Shown: piece after piece, positions 36,695 through 44,905 of the stretch
How the letters are laid out: every line of letters starts with the position of its first letter
How positions within the stretch are numbered: the first letter of the stretch is position 1
NCBI RefSeq assembly: GCF_001418255.1
Contig: NZ_LIPV01000009.1
Span: forward strand, 62,001-126,000
Length of the DNA: 64,000 bases
From: Thiomonas bhubaneswarensis
GTDB lineage: Bacteria > Pseudomonadota > Gammaproteobacteria > Burkholderiales > Burkholderiaceae_C
Direction: 5' to 3'
The notes under the pieces: model-generated
The model's database searches: none
Told to the model about the DNA's origin: nothing
Seen by the model: the letters and a program-made list of their open reading frames with translations, nothing else
Position numbers and translations under genes: made by a program

Positions 36695-37674
36695 CATTCA
36701 AAACCCACCACGGGATGCGGGTGGTAAGGCGCTTCCAGCGCCGCGCGCTCGTCCGCGCCGAGCTCGACCGACAGCGCCGCCACCGCGTCGGTGAGGTGCT
36801 GCGGCTTGGACACGCCGACGATGGGCGCGGTCACGCCCGGCGTGCCCAGCAGCCAGGCCAGCGCCAGCTGCGCCCGGGGCAGGCCGCGCTGCTGCGCCAG
36901 TCTGCCGAGCGCCTCGGCCACTTCGCGGTCATTCTGCTCGGTGCGCTCGAACAGTTTGGCACCGAACACGTCGCTGGCTATGCGCGGGGTGTGCTCACCC
37001 CAGGGACGCGCCAGACGGCCGCGCGCCAGCGGGCTCCACGGCAGCACGGCCACGCCCTGATCGCGGCACAGCGGCAGCATCTCGCGCTCTTCCTCGCGGT
37101 AGAGCAGACTGAGTTCGGGCTGCATGCTGACGAACCGCGTCCAGCCGTGTCGCTCGGCCACCTGCTGCGCCTTGGCGAGCTGCCAGGCATGCATGCTAGA
37201 GGCGCCGATGTAGCGCGCTTTGCCCGCCTTGACCACGTCGTGCAGGGCCTCCATGGTCTCTTCGATGGGGGTGTGCGGGTCCCAGCGGTGGATCTGGTAG
37301 AGGTCGATATAGTCCATGCCGAGTCGCTTCAGGCTGGCATCGATCTCGAACAGAATCGCCTTGCGCGAAAGCCCCCCGATATTGGGCGCCTGCCGCGACG
37401 GAAAGCGCACCTTGGTCGCCACCACGATTTCCTCGCGGCGGGTGAACTCGGGCAGCACGCGACCGAGGATTTCCTCCGAGGTGCCATCCGAATAGGAATT
37501 GGCGGTATCGAAGAAGTTGATGCCCAGTTCCACCGCCTGTCGGATCAGCGGACGGCTGGCGGCTTCATCCAGCGTCCACGGATGATTGCCGCGCTCGGGC
37601 ACGCCGTAGGTCATGCAACCCAGGCAGATGCGCGAGACTTCCAGGCCGGTGCGGCCGAGTCGGGTGAATTTCAT
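36694..37674 (-). CDS. Aldo/keto reductase
   Basis: The 326-residue TIM-barrel oxidoreductase has the family tetrad: Asp in FFDTANSYSDGT, Tyr in the same segment, Lys in VATKVRF and His in LYQIHRWDPHTP. It would reduce carbonyls with NADPH. The overall pattern (LGRTGLEVSRICLGCMTYG) is that of the YakC/Tas-like AKR12-13 group. The ATG at 37674 has an AGGAG site eight bases upstream. It is followed without gap by the small hypothetical gene. Substrate unknown. Confidence 0.9.
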   Translation of the reverse strand: MKFTRLGRTGLEVSRICLGCMTYGVPERGNHPWTLDEAASRPLIRQAVELGINFFDTANSYSDGTSEEILGRVLPEFTRREEIVVATKVRFPSRQAPNIGGLSRKAILFEIDASLKRLGMDYIDLYQIHRWDPHTPIEETMEALHDVVKAGKARYIGASSMHAWQLAKAQQVAERHGWTRFVSMQPELSLLYREEEREMLPLCRDQGVAVLPWSPLARGRLARPWGEHTPRIASDVFGAKLFERTEQNDREVAEALGRLAQQRGLPRAQLALAWLLGTPGVTAPIVGVSKPQHLTDAVAALSVELGADERAALEAPYHPHPVVGFE

Positions 37675-37910
37675 GCGAGTCTCCTGTCGTTGGCGCAGAG
37701 TCTCATTGCAGCACGATCGCCGCGGTTTTGCCCGGCACCAACCTGATGCGCCTGAACCCGCCGTGGCTGATGCGACAAGCCGGATCAGCGCAACGTCTGT
37801 GCAGGTGATGAACCGGCGCCTGCGCGCAGCGACGTCATACCGTCGGCGAAGCGCCTGCAGGAAAAACGCGACACGCGTACAGTCCCTAGCTTTGCCCAAG
37901 GAGAATCGAC

Positions 37911-38675
37911 ATGTCCCTGAATCTCGCCCCCGCATCGCTGAAAGACCGCGTGGTGCTCATCACGGGCGCCTCCTCCGGTTTCGGTGAAGCCACCGCCGAG
38001 CTGTTCGCCCAGGCCGGTGCACGTCTGGCCCTGAGCGCACGCCGTGGCGACCGCCTCGACGCCCTTGCCGCCCGCCTGAGCGCACTGGGCTCCGAGGTGC
38101 TGGTGCTACCCGCCGACCTGGCCGACATCGGCGCCGCGCAAGCCATCGTGCACGACACCGAAGCGCATTTCGGCCGACTCGACATCCTCGTCAACAACGC
38201 CGGGGTGATGTACTTGGAGCCCATCGACAGCGCGGACATGGGGCGCTGGCAGCACATGATCCAGCTGAACCTGCTCGGGCTCATCGCCAGTTGCCAGGCC
38301 GCCTTGCCCGGCATGCGCGCGAGAAAAGACGGCCACATTTTCAACATGGCCTCCACCGCGGGGCGTCAGGCCAACCCCAACGGCGGCGGCTACTCAGCCT
38401 CGAAATGGGGTGTCGTTGGTTTCAGCGAATCGCTGCGGCGGGAGGTCTACAAAGACAACATCCGCGTCACCGTGATCGAGCCGGGCGTGGCACAGACCGA
38501 GCTGCGCGACCATATCGCTCACGCGCCCACGCAGACGGCCCTCAACAGTTGGGCCGACAGCATGCGCCAGTTGCAAAGCGCAGATATTGCCCGCGCCATC
38601 GTCTTCTGTGCCGGCCAGCCAGCGCATGTGAACATCAACGAAATCCTGATGCGCCCCACCGACCAGGAGCGCTGA
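37911..38675 (+). CDS. Short-chain dehydrogenase/reductase
   Basis: The 254-residue protein is a classical SDR: the cofactor motif TGASSGFG at residues 18-25, NNAG near 93, and the catalytic Tyr161-X3-Lys165 in GYSASKWG, with the catalytic serine in NMASTAG. The loop AARRGDRL-like SARRGDRLD after beta-2 suggests NADP preference. An AAGGAG site precedes the ATG at 37911. It is followed 31 bases later by the ABM-domain gene. Substrate not identifiable. Confidence 0.9.
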   Translation: MSLNLAPASLKDRVVLITGASSGFGEATAELFAQAGARLALSARRGDRLDALAARLSALGSEVLVLPADLADIGAAQAIVHDTEAHFGRLDILVNNAGVMYLEPIDSADMGRWQHMIQLNLLGLIASCQAALPGMRARKDGHIFNMASTAGRQANPNGGGYSASKWGVVGFSESLRREVYKDNIRVTVIEPGVAQTELRDHIAHAPTQTALNSWADSMRQLQSADIARAIVFCAGQPAHVNINEILMRPTDQER

Positions 38676-38706
38676 AGCCCTTGCACAACCCAGGAGACCG
38701 CAAACC

Positions 38707-39006
38707 ATGATTCATGAACTTGCCGATATTCAGATCAAACCCGGCGTTCAGGCCGAATTCGAAGCCGCCATCGTCCACGGCGTGAACACCGTCATCGCGC
38801 AGGCCAAGGGTTTCGAGGGCTACGAAATCCGCAAAGGCATCGAATCGCCCGACCGCTACCTGCTGATGATTCGCTGGACCACGCTGGAAGACCACACCGT
38901 GGGCTTCCGCCAGTCCGAGGCCTTCGCGCAATGGCGGGCGATAGTAGGCCCCTACTTCGCCCAGCCGCCGGTGGTACAGCATTTCTCGACCTTGAACCAA
39001 GGGTGA
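38707..39006 (+). CDS. Antibiotic biosynthesis monooxygenase (ABM) domain protein
   Basis: The 99-residue protein is a single ferredoxin-like ABM domain: ELADIQIKPGVQAEFEAAI at the start, GFEGYEIRKGIESPDRYLLM and WTTLEDHTVGFRQSEAFAQW. Such proteins are small dimeric oxygenases, quinol monooxygenases or stress proteins. It lies downstream of the SDR gene with an AGGAG-type site (CAGGAGACC) before the ATG and is probably cotranscribed. Confidence 0.85.
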   Translation: MIHELADIQIKPGVQAEFEAAIVHGVNTVIAQAKGFEGYEIRKGIESPDRYLLMIRWTTLEDHTVGFRQSEAFAQWRAIVGPYFAQPPVVQHFSTLNQG

Positions 39007-39010
39007 AGGC

Positions 39011-39052
39011 TCAGGAGCCTGTTGGGCTTGGGGCGCGAATGGCAAGAAATGG
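39011..39052. repeat. Fragment of repeat family 1 (single end)
   Basis: TCAGGAGCCTGTTGGGCTTG followed by GGGCGCGAATGGC repeats the left end and first internal bases of family 1 (with several changes), then diverges. No second end is present. Confidence 0.65.
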
Positions 39053-39135
39053 ACCAAAGATTGCCCAATGCTCCGAGACTTCACCTCGTGCCCGTCTTAC
39101 AGCCGACTGTCTGCATTCGCCCATGAACTCTGCGT

Positions 39136-39807
39136 ATGCTCATCAACGCTGATTTTTCCCGTCGCGCCGTCGTGGCGGCCGATCAGTACTCGTGGGTTGC
39201 TTCGCCCCAGGTCGGGGTCGAGCGCGTGATGCTCGATCGCGTGGGGGCTGAGAAGGCACGCTCGACCAGCATCGTGCGCTATGCGCCCGGCTCCCATTTC
39301 CCGGCGCATGAACATCCGGGTGGTGAGGAGATTCTGGTGCTGTCGGGCACGTTTTCCGAAGACGGAAGGCACTATCCGGCGGGTTGGTATCTGCGTAATC
39401 CACCAGGCTCCAGCCACCAGCCATCCAGCGCAGAGGGTGCGGTCATCTTCGTCAAGCTGCGGCAGATGCGGCCCGGCGAGCAGTGCGCCACGCGTATCGA
39501 CACAAGCGCCGCATCGGCCTGGACTGTGCGTGACGACCGTGAAGTGTGCCCCTTGTATGCGGACAAGGCGGAGCAGGTCTGCCTGCAGCGCTTGGCGCCG
39601 AACCAGGCGCTGTTCACCACCCCACTCGTTGGCGCCGAACTGCTGGTGTTGACCGGCAGTATCGTGATGGATGGCGACTCCTACGACCGCGGCAGTTGGA
39701 TACGCCTGCCTGCGGGAGCGTATCGCGGAATCGTTGCGGGCCCAGGTGGCGTGACGTTCTATCTCAAGACCGGACGCCTCGGGGAAATGCCGACCGAAAC
39801 CCGATGA
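39136..39807 (+). CDS. ChrR-like double cupin protein
   Basis: The 223-residue protein has two cupin halves. The first carries the metal-binding motif HFPAHEHPGGEEILVLSG and resembles the cupin of ChrR, the zinc anti-sigma factor that responds to singlet oxygen. No anti-sigma helix bundle and no sigma factor gene are visible, so it is not a ChrR orthologue. The second half (about 140-215) is degenerate and lacks the histidines. It is the first gene of a three-gene operon: its stop overlaps the amine oxidase start by four bases (ATGA). Confidence 0.78.
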   Translation: MLINADFSRRAVVAADQYSWVASPQVGVERVMLDRVGAEKARSTSIVRYAPGSHFPAHEHPGGEEILVLSGTFSEDGRHYPAGWYLRNPPGSSHQPSSAEGAVIFVKLRQMRPGEQCATRIDTSAASAWTVRDDREVCPLYADKAEQVCLQRLAPNQALFTTPLVGAELLVLTGSIVMDGDSYDRGSWIRLPAGAYRGIVAGPGGVTFYLKTGRLGEMPTETR

Positions 39808-40910
39808 TCCAAACTGTGCGCATCGCCATCGTGGGTGGAGGTCTGGCCGGGCTCTATGCCGCCTATCTGCTGGAGCAAAAGGGCATACACGACTACGTGG
39901 TCTTGGAAGCTCGCGAGTATTGGGGCGGACGGATCACCACTACGCCCAGCTCTACTGAAAGCTCAGCACTGGATCGCTTCGACCTTGGCCCGACATGGTT
40001 CTGGCCCGCTTACCAGCCTCAGCTCGACCGCCTGATCCAGAACCTTGGTCTGGAGCGTTTCGCGCAGCATGAAACGGGAAGCATGCTCGTCGAGCGCACG
40101 CCCCACGGCGCACCGGAGCGGATGCCAGGCTACACCTACGCACCGCCGTCGATGCGGCTAATCGGAGGCATGAGCGCATTGATCGACGCCTTGCAGCGGC
40201 CTTTGCCACCGCACAAGCTCCTGCTGAATCATCGCGTGCGGCGCATGCGCAGCGAGGGTCAGCATGTCGAACTGGACGCCGAGGCGGCGCCACAGACTCT
40301 CACTTTCCGCGTTGAATCTTTGCTTCTGGCGGTACCGCCGCGTCTGGCGGCGACCACGATCGACTTCCTGCCCCCTTTGCCGGAGCCGCTGATGCAGGCC
40401 TGGTGCAACACCGCCACCTGGATGGCGCCCCATGCCAAGTATGTGGCCGTGCACGACCAGCCGTTCTGGCGTGCGCAGGGTTTGTCCGGTGAGGCGCGCA
40501 GCGCGTGTGGGCCACTCGGCGAAATTCACGATGCGTCCATGCCTGGAGGCAGTGCTGCCCTGTTCGGGTTTTTCGCTCTGCCCGCTGCTGTCCGCAAGGG
40601 CATTCCCGAAGAAACGCTGCGAATGCACTGCCGAGCGCAGTTCGCGCGACTGTTCGGAGAACAGGCCGCAACGCCCAGAGCGGACTTCATCAAGGATTGG
40701 GCCGCTGATCCCTGGACGGCGACCGAAGCGGATCAGAATGAGGTCAGCCAGCATGGTCTGGCCCCGCAATCCTCTGCGGCAGAAGACCCCTGGCGAGGAC
40801 GACTCACGGGCATCGCCAGCGAATGGTCACCCCAGTTCCCAGGCTATGTTGCCGGCGCTATCGAAGCGGCTGCGCTCGGCGTTGACAAGCTTTTGCGACA
40901 AACGCCATGA
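39804..40910 (+). CDS. FAD-dependent amine oxidase-like protein
   Basis: The 368-residue flavoprotein has the dinucleotide-binding motif IAIVGGGLAGLYAAYLLEQ at residues 7-25, then VLEAREYWGGRI, the usual second FAD contact. The C-terminal segment SPQFPGYVAGAIEAA corresponds to the FAD-binding GY.EGA-type motif of amine oxidases. It is shorter than monoamine oxidases (about 450-520). Substrate not known. The start at 39804 overlaps the cupin stop (ATGA), and its own stop overlaps the alcohol dehydrogenase start in the same way. Confidence 0.85.
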   Translation: MIQTVRIAIVGGGLAGLYAAYLLEQKGIHDYVVLEAREYWGGRITTTPSSTESSALDRFDLGPTWFWPAYQPQLDRLIQNLGLERFAQHETGSMLVERTPHGAPERMPGYTYAPPSMRLIGGMSALIDALQRPLPPHKLLLNHRVRRMRSEGQHVELDAEAAPQTLTFRVESLLLAVPPRLAATTIDFLPPLPEPLMQAWCNTATWMAPHAKYVAVHDQPFWRAQGLSGEARSACGPLGEIHDASMPGGSAALFGFFALPAAVRKGIPEETLRMHCRAQFARLFGEQAATPRADFIKDWAADPWTATEADQNEVSQHGLAPQSSAAEDPWRGRLTGIASEWSPQFPGYVAGAIEAAALGVDKLLRQTP

Positions 40911-41926
40911 AGACCACTTATCGCGCCATGCAAATCGTTCGCCCCGGAGTGCTGGAGCTGACCCAGCGCGACACACCCTCGCCCGGCCTCGGGCAGGTGC
41001 TGATCGCAGTCGAGGCCTGCGGTGTGTGCGGCGCCGATGCTGCAGACATCGACCGGGCCACTCCCGCTGAGCAGGCGCCGCGCGTGCCGGGGCATGAAGT
41101 CGTCGGGCGTATCGTGATGCTCGGAGAGGGCGTCTCCACGCGCTGGAAGATCGGCCAGCGTGTGGGCGTGGGACGTCTGGGCGGTCATTGCAACGAATGC
41201 GAGCCATGTAGACAAGGACGCTTTCAGCTATGCCAGAACCAGCCGGTGGTCGGCAGCAGCTGTGATGGCGGCTATGCCGAAATGCTCTTGGCGCGGAGTA
41301 CCGGCCTGATCGCCATTCCAGACGAACTCAGTTCAGAGGAAGCCGCCCCCATCCTTTGCGCCGGTATCGCCACCTTCAACGCGCTGAAAAAATGCGGCGC
41401 ACAGGCGGGCGATACGGTGGCCATTCTGGGCATCGGCGGCTTGGGGCATATGGCGCTCCAGTATGCGCGGCGCATGGGCTTCAGGGTGGTGGCCATAGGG
41501 CGCGGAAGTGACATCGCGGCCGATGCGTTGACCCTGGGCGCTCACGTCTACATCGACAACCGCGAAGAAGATGCCGTCGCCAGCCTCAAACGAGTGGGAG
41601 GCGCGCAGGCCATCGTGACCACGATCGACGACGCCGCGGTGGTGTCCGCGCTGCTCCCCGCCCTGGCGCCCGAAGGGCGGCTCGTGGTGCTCAATCCGGG
41701 CAAGACTCCCCTGCAGGTTCATGGCGGCTTGCTCGTGGGCGGCCAGCGCGGCATCGTCGGCTCGATCACCGGCACGCCTTACGACAGCGAGAAGGCGCTG
41801 GCCTTCAGTGCGCTGGTCAACGTGCGGCCTCGCATCGAAGTCCTCCCCCTGGAGATGGCGGCCGAGGCGCTGCGAAGATTACGGTCTGGCGAGGTCAGAT
41901 ACCGCATGGTGCTGACCACCGGGTGA
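40907..41926 (+). CDS. Zinc-dependent medium-chain alcohol dehydrogenase
   Basis: The 339-residue enzyme has a catalytic zinc site (Cys41 in GVCGAD, His63-Glu64 in PGHEVVG) and a structural zinc site (Cys95, Cys98, Cys101, Cys109 in GGHCNECEPCRQGRFQLCQ). The Rossmann motif ILGIGGLGHMALQYARRMG is intact. It oxidises alcohols or reduces aldehydes with NAD(P). The ATGA overlap with the amine oxidase gene suggests that both act in one pathway, perhaps an amine to aldehyde to alcohol sequence; this is an inference. Confidence 0.92.
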   Translation: MKTTYRAMQIVRPGVLELTQRDTPSPGLGQVLIAVEACGVCGADAADIDRATPAEQAPRVPGHEVVGRIVMLGEGVSTRWKIGQRVGVGRLGGHCNECEPCRQGRFQLCQNQPVVGSSCDGGYAEMLLARSTGLIAIPDELSSEEAAPILCAGIATFNALKKCGAQAGDTVAILGIGGLGHMALQYARRMGFRVVAIGRGSDIAADALTLGAHVYIDNREEDAVASLKRVGGAQAIVTTIDDAAVVSALLPALAPEGRLVVLNPGKTPLQVHGGLLVGGQRGIVGSITGTPYDSEKALAFSALVNVRPRIEVLPLEMAAEALRRLRSGEVRYRMVLTTG

Positions 41927-42467
41927 CTGAAGCTCCACCGAGGTGGTGCTGCATGAGTCCATGCCGTGCAGCTTGCCGGGTTGCAAGCGCTGGCGACATG
42001 ACCGCGTTGCCTCAGAAGCGCGATCCACTATCAGGCACCACTGACGAAGAAGGCGCACCACACTGAAGTGCGCCTGTCACAAGATCGAAAGCCTTAAGGC
42101 GACGCTGAACAAGTTCGCGTGATGGCGCGGGCCTGGCCGCGGGAGGGGATGCAAGGCGCAAACCACAGCCCTAGCCCAAGCCAGGGCGAGGATTTGCAAT
42201 GCCGCATACCGCCCGCAACCAGGATGCGCGACGCGCGAAGGACTTGTTCAGCGTTGCCTTAACCCTTCCGACCCCAGTGTGCTTCTGTTGGATAAAAATC
42301 AGGCCGAGTTGTTGTCCTCATCCTCATGATCCAACGGTACTTCTCTCATGATGTCGCGCACACCCTCAGGGTCGTCGGTTTTGATTGAACCTGCCAAGAC
42401 GCTCTTGCAACCCGATGTATGGCGGTCGATGTGGAGCAGGCGCTCCCATCGGCTCATGCATCCCTCC
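41927..42467. other. Intergenic region with family 3 element
   Basis: No gene is supported between the alcohol dehydrogenase and DUF2237 genes. The inverted-repeat element at 42094-42262 occupies the centre. The flanks show no motif that I can name. Confidence 0.5.
42094..42262. repeat. Short inverted-repeat element, family 3
   Basis: The 169-bp element begins TTAAGGCGACGCTGAACAAG and ends with a complement that differs at one base in 21 (ending at 42262). It has no ORF. The centre holds a small hairpin around GCCCTAGCCCAAGCCAGGGC. I recall similar termini as a common dispersed repeat in Burkholderiales, but could not check. Confidence 0.75.
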
Positions 42468-42974
42468 ATGACAGGCCGCTTCCTGCGCATTGCTTGTCTC
42501 AGTGCGCTGAGCGCGCTGCTCATGTGCAGCGCAGTTGACGCCGCGCAGCCTCCCGCCCCGTCCAGGAAAGACACCACGCCGCTCAATGTGCTGAATCAGC
42601 CTCTGCAAAGCTGCAGTAAGGCACCGCTCACGGGCTATTTGCGCAATGGGGCTTGCGAGGTGGGAGACGATGACGCCGGCGTGCATGGGGTCTGTGCTGT
42701 CATGAACGCCCGCTTTCTAGCGTTCACCAAATCACAGGGTAACGATCTGACCACCCCCAATCCCGGAACGCGGTTTCCAGGTCTCAAGCCCGGTGAACAC
42801 TGGTGCGTCTGCGCCGGCCGTTGGCAGCAGGCGCTTGATGCTGGAGTGGCGCCCAAAGTCGTGCTCAAGGCGACCAGCAAACAGGTGTTGAATTCTCTTT
42901 TCCTGGACGATCTGGCACGCCACGCGATCGATCCGCCCAAGCGCTTGCCGGAACAACCGATGCCGTCCCGATGA
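42468..42974 (+). CDS. DUF2237 family protein with signal peptide
   Basis: The 168-residue protein carries the DUF2237 pattern: NVLNQPLQSCSKAPLTGYLR, GVHGVCAVMNARFLAFTKSQ, GNDLTTP, FPGLKPGEHWCVCAGRWQQA and APKVVLKATSKQVL. The family is a small uncharacterised one with conserved cysteines. Unlike the usual cytoplasmic members (about 120 residues), this one starts with a good signal sequence (FLRIACLSALSALLMCSAVDA), which suggests export. The ATG at 42468 was chosen for this reason. Upstream in-frame ATGs (42348, 42456) give no signal. No partner gene is evident. Confidence 0.78.
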   Translation: MTGRFLRIACLSALSALLMCSAVDAAQPPAPSRKDTTPLNVLNQPLQSCSKAPLTGYLRNGACEVGDDDAGVHGVCAVMNARFLAFTKSQGNDLTTPNPGTRFPGLKPGEHWCVCAGRWQQALDAGVAPKVVLKATSKQVLNSLFLDDLARHAIDPPKRLPEQPMPSR

Positions 42975-43122
42975 AGGCGAAAGCGAATGTTGGCGCCAGG
43001 AAAACTCCTCTCTGAACCACGCCCGTCCCGAGAAAGAACGGTCGGAGCGAGTCTCAAACGCTGGCTCCCGACCGAATCCCAGACTTGCTGTGCCATGCCG
43101 CAGCAGGCTCACCCCTAAAACA

Positions 43123-43159
43123 ACAGGCACTGCCAGACGGATGTCTGTGCAGTGCCTGT
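43123..43159. terminator. Long hairpin, possible terminator
   Basis: A 10-bp stem (ACAGGCACTG with its complement) is extended by an inner CAGAC/GTCTG stem around GGAT. There is no T run. It lies about 150 bp after the DUF2237 stop. Confidence 0.5.
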
Positions 43160-43405
43160 GGCGCTTCCTTGGGCAGAAGCGTTTCACGCCGCAGCGTGTT
43201 GGAGGGTCGGTACAGCTTCCAGAGGTTGGTCGATCGCGCTCCCCCTTGGACTGATGATGACGGCTTCAATCTACGCCGCATTCGAGCGGCATGCAAGTGC
43301 TTTCATCTAGCTTGCCGTCGTCAAAGTCGCTTCGGTTCAAGTTGACTTCTGGTCGCGCTGCACGAAACCATCGGCGTGCAATGGGCTCAGGCCAGACCAT
43401 CAAAT

Positions 43406-43429
43406 GCCAAGCACCGCTAAGTGCTTGGC
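43406..43429 (+). terminator. Hairpin, possible terminator
   Basis: A perfect 9-bp stem GCCAAGCAC/GTGCTTGGC encloses CGCTAA and is followed by TTCTTTG on the plus strand. No gene of the plus strand ends just before it. Confidence 0.5.
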
Positions 43430-43664
43430 TTCTTTGAGAACATTTTGGTTGCGGGGGCGGGTTGAACCAACGACCGTCGAGTTTTGAGGCAGAGACATGA
43501 CCTCCAATTACCCAATCACGAACTTGGCGGAATCGGCAAGCTCAACCGCAGCATGTTCCAGTCGCGACCAGGGCACACCACGCAGGCGGGGGCGCAGAAG
43601 TTCAGGTCAAAGTGTCTCTGGTCAGAGCTAAATCAGCTCGGCGGCCCCTTTAGGTGGAACGCTC

Positions 43665-44219
43665 TCAGGGGCATGACCGCTTCGCGCTCAACCCGAACTC
43701 ACGCAGCGCCGCAGGAAAGTTGCGGTTCTCATGTCCGGGTCGAGTGAGTTTGTAGAGGGTAAAGCGCTGCAGAGCGGTGAGATCGGCCCATTGGCGCGGT
43801 CCATCGAGGGCGATGCCCTTGTCGGCCGCGTTCTGTAACACCCGCTGTGGCGGCGCGGCTTGCTCCCATATTTCTCTTGCCTGCGGCAGCGGCATTCTGA
43901 CAGCTGCGGAACCGGCTTCACGCGCGATGGCTGTGAGCAGGCGGCGGAGGTAGCGGCGGCGCGTCGCAGGATGGTCTGTGCCGTCGAGAATGAGCCGGGC
44001 CCGCGTGAAGAGACTGAAACTCTGCCATTGATGCAGCGACAACTTGATGCGGCAGACATCGAGCTGGTAGCGCACGATCATGGGCATGCAGCACAGCGAT
44101 GTCGCGTAGTCCGCCTCGAAAGCGAACAGCCGCTGCGCGATCAGCGCCCTCTCTTGCGCGGGCAAGAACGGCGTGGCCTCGTGAGGGCGTACGGCAGTGA
44201 AGGCGACAACGGCATTCAC
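43665..44219 (-). CDS. Nitrate reductase-associated protein
   Basis: The 184-residue protein matches the nitrate reductase-associated family (Nitr_red_assoc): LFAFEADYATSLCCMPMIVR then YQLDVCRIKLSLHQWQSFS. Its function is not established; it occurs next to nitrate reductases in several bacteria. The start is a GTG at 44219 that overlaps the carbonic anhydrase stop (GTGA). The last about 110 residues (with HPATRRRYLRRLLTAIARE) extend beyond the core. It is the last gene of the nar cluster. Confidence 0.75.
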   Translation of the reverse strand: MNAVVAFTAVRPHEATPFLPAQERALIAQRLFAFEADYATSLCCMPMIVRYQLDVCRIKLSLHQWQSFSLFTRARLILDGTDHPATRRRYLRRLLTAIAREAGSAAVRMPLPQAREIWEQAAPPQRVLQNAADKGIALDGPRQWADLTALQRFTLYKLTRPGHENRNFPAALREFGLSAKRSCP

Positions 44220-44905
44220 GGCACTTGCGGCGCGACCGCCTGCTCTCCCGCATCGGCGGGCGGGTCGACGTAGGGCCCGGTACCGCTGTGCAGGGATTTG
44301 GACGCGGGAATGAAGTGCCCGCTCTGCACATCGAAGACATCCACCTGTCCGTCTTCGATGACGTAATGCCAGCCGTGCAGCGTCAGCCTGCGCTCCTCGA
44401 CGCGGCGTCGCACCATGGGGTAGTCCATCAGGCGTTCGAGCTGAAGAATGACCGCGCGCTGCTCGGTGCGCCGCAACGCCTCGGGGCTGGGTTCGGCCAC
44501 GGGCAGCATGGCATCCCTGCCCAGATTCAGCCAGGCCTTGAGATGGTGCGCTTCCTCGCAGGTCTCGCCGTAAAGGCCACGGATGGCGCCGCAATGGCTG
44601 TGTCCGCACACCACGATGCGCTGAACGCCCAGATTCAGCGTGGCATATTCGATCGCTGCGGCCGTGCCGTGATAGCCCGAGCTGCCGTCGAACGGTGGCA
44701 CGAAGCCACCGACGTTGCGCACCAGGAACAGCTCCCCCGGACCTGCCCCGGTCAGCAAATAGGGCAAGACGCGCGAGTCCGAGCAGCCGATGAACAGGGT
44801 GCTCGGGCGTTGGCCGTCGTGCACCAGGTTTTCAAAGGTCGTTTGATACGCCGGAAAGCTGTCGGTATGGAAGCGGCGCAGCCGGGTGAGGAATTCATCG
44901 GGCAT
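44216..44905 (-). CDS. Beta-class carbonic anhydrase
   Basis: The 229-residue enzyme interconverts CO2 and bicarbonate. The zinc ligands Cys41 and Asp43 in GCSDSR, His102 and Cys105 in CGHSHCGAIRG are present. The ATG at 44905 was chosen; the open frame's first residues overlap the nitroreductase gene and start from a TTG. It overlaps the nitroreductase stop by 11 bases and the next gene by four. Its position within a nitrate reductase operon is unusual and may reflect CO2 or pH balance under denitrifying growth, which is an inference. Confidence 0.93.
   Translation of the reverse strand: MPDEFLTRLRRFHTDSFPAYQTTFENLVHDGQRPSTLFIGCSDSRVLPYLLTGAGPGELFLVRNVGGFVPPFDGSSGYHGTAAAIEYATLNLGVQRIVVCGHSHCGAIRGLYGETCEEAHHLKAWLNLGRDAMLPVAEPSPEALRRTEQRAVILQLERLMDYPMVRRRVEERRLTLHGWHYVIEDGQVDVFDVQSGHFIPASKSLHSGTGPYVDPPADAGEQAVAPQVP

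Larger units (their letters stand above)
42975..43664. other. 690-bp region without a supported gene
   Basis: Between the DUF2237 gene and the end of the nitrate operon I find only short, unconvincing ORFs. Two good hairpins are present (43123-43159 and 43406-43429). The rest may be decayed sequence. Confidence 0.5.

Noticed and set aside
43440-43520. tRNA-like string near GGTTGAACCAACGACC
   Set aside because: It recalls a T-arm, but no cloverleaf with acceptor and anticodon stems can be built around it.
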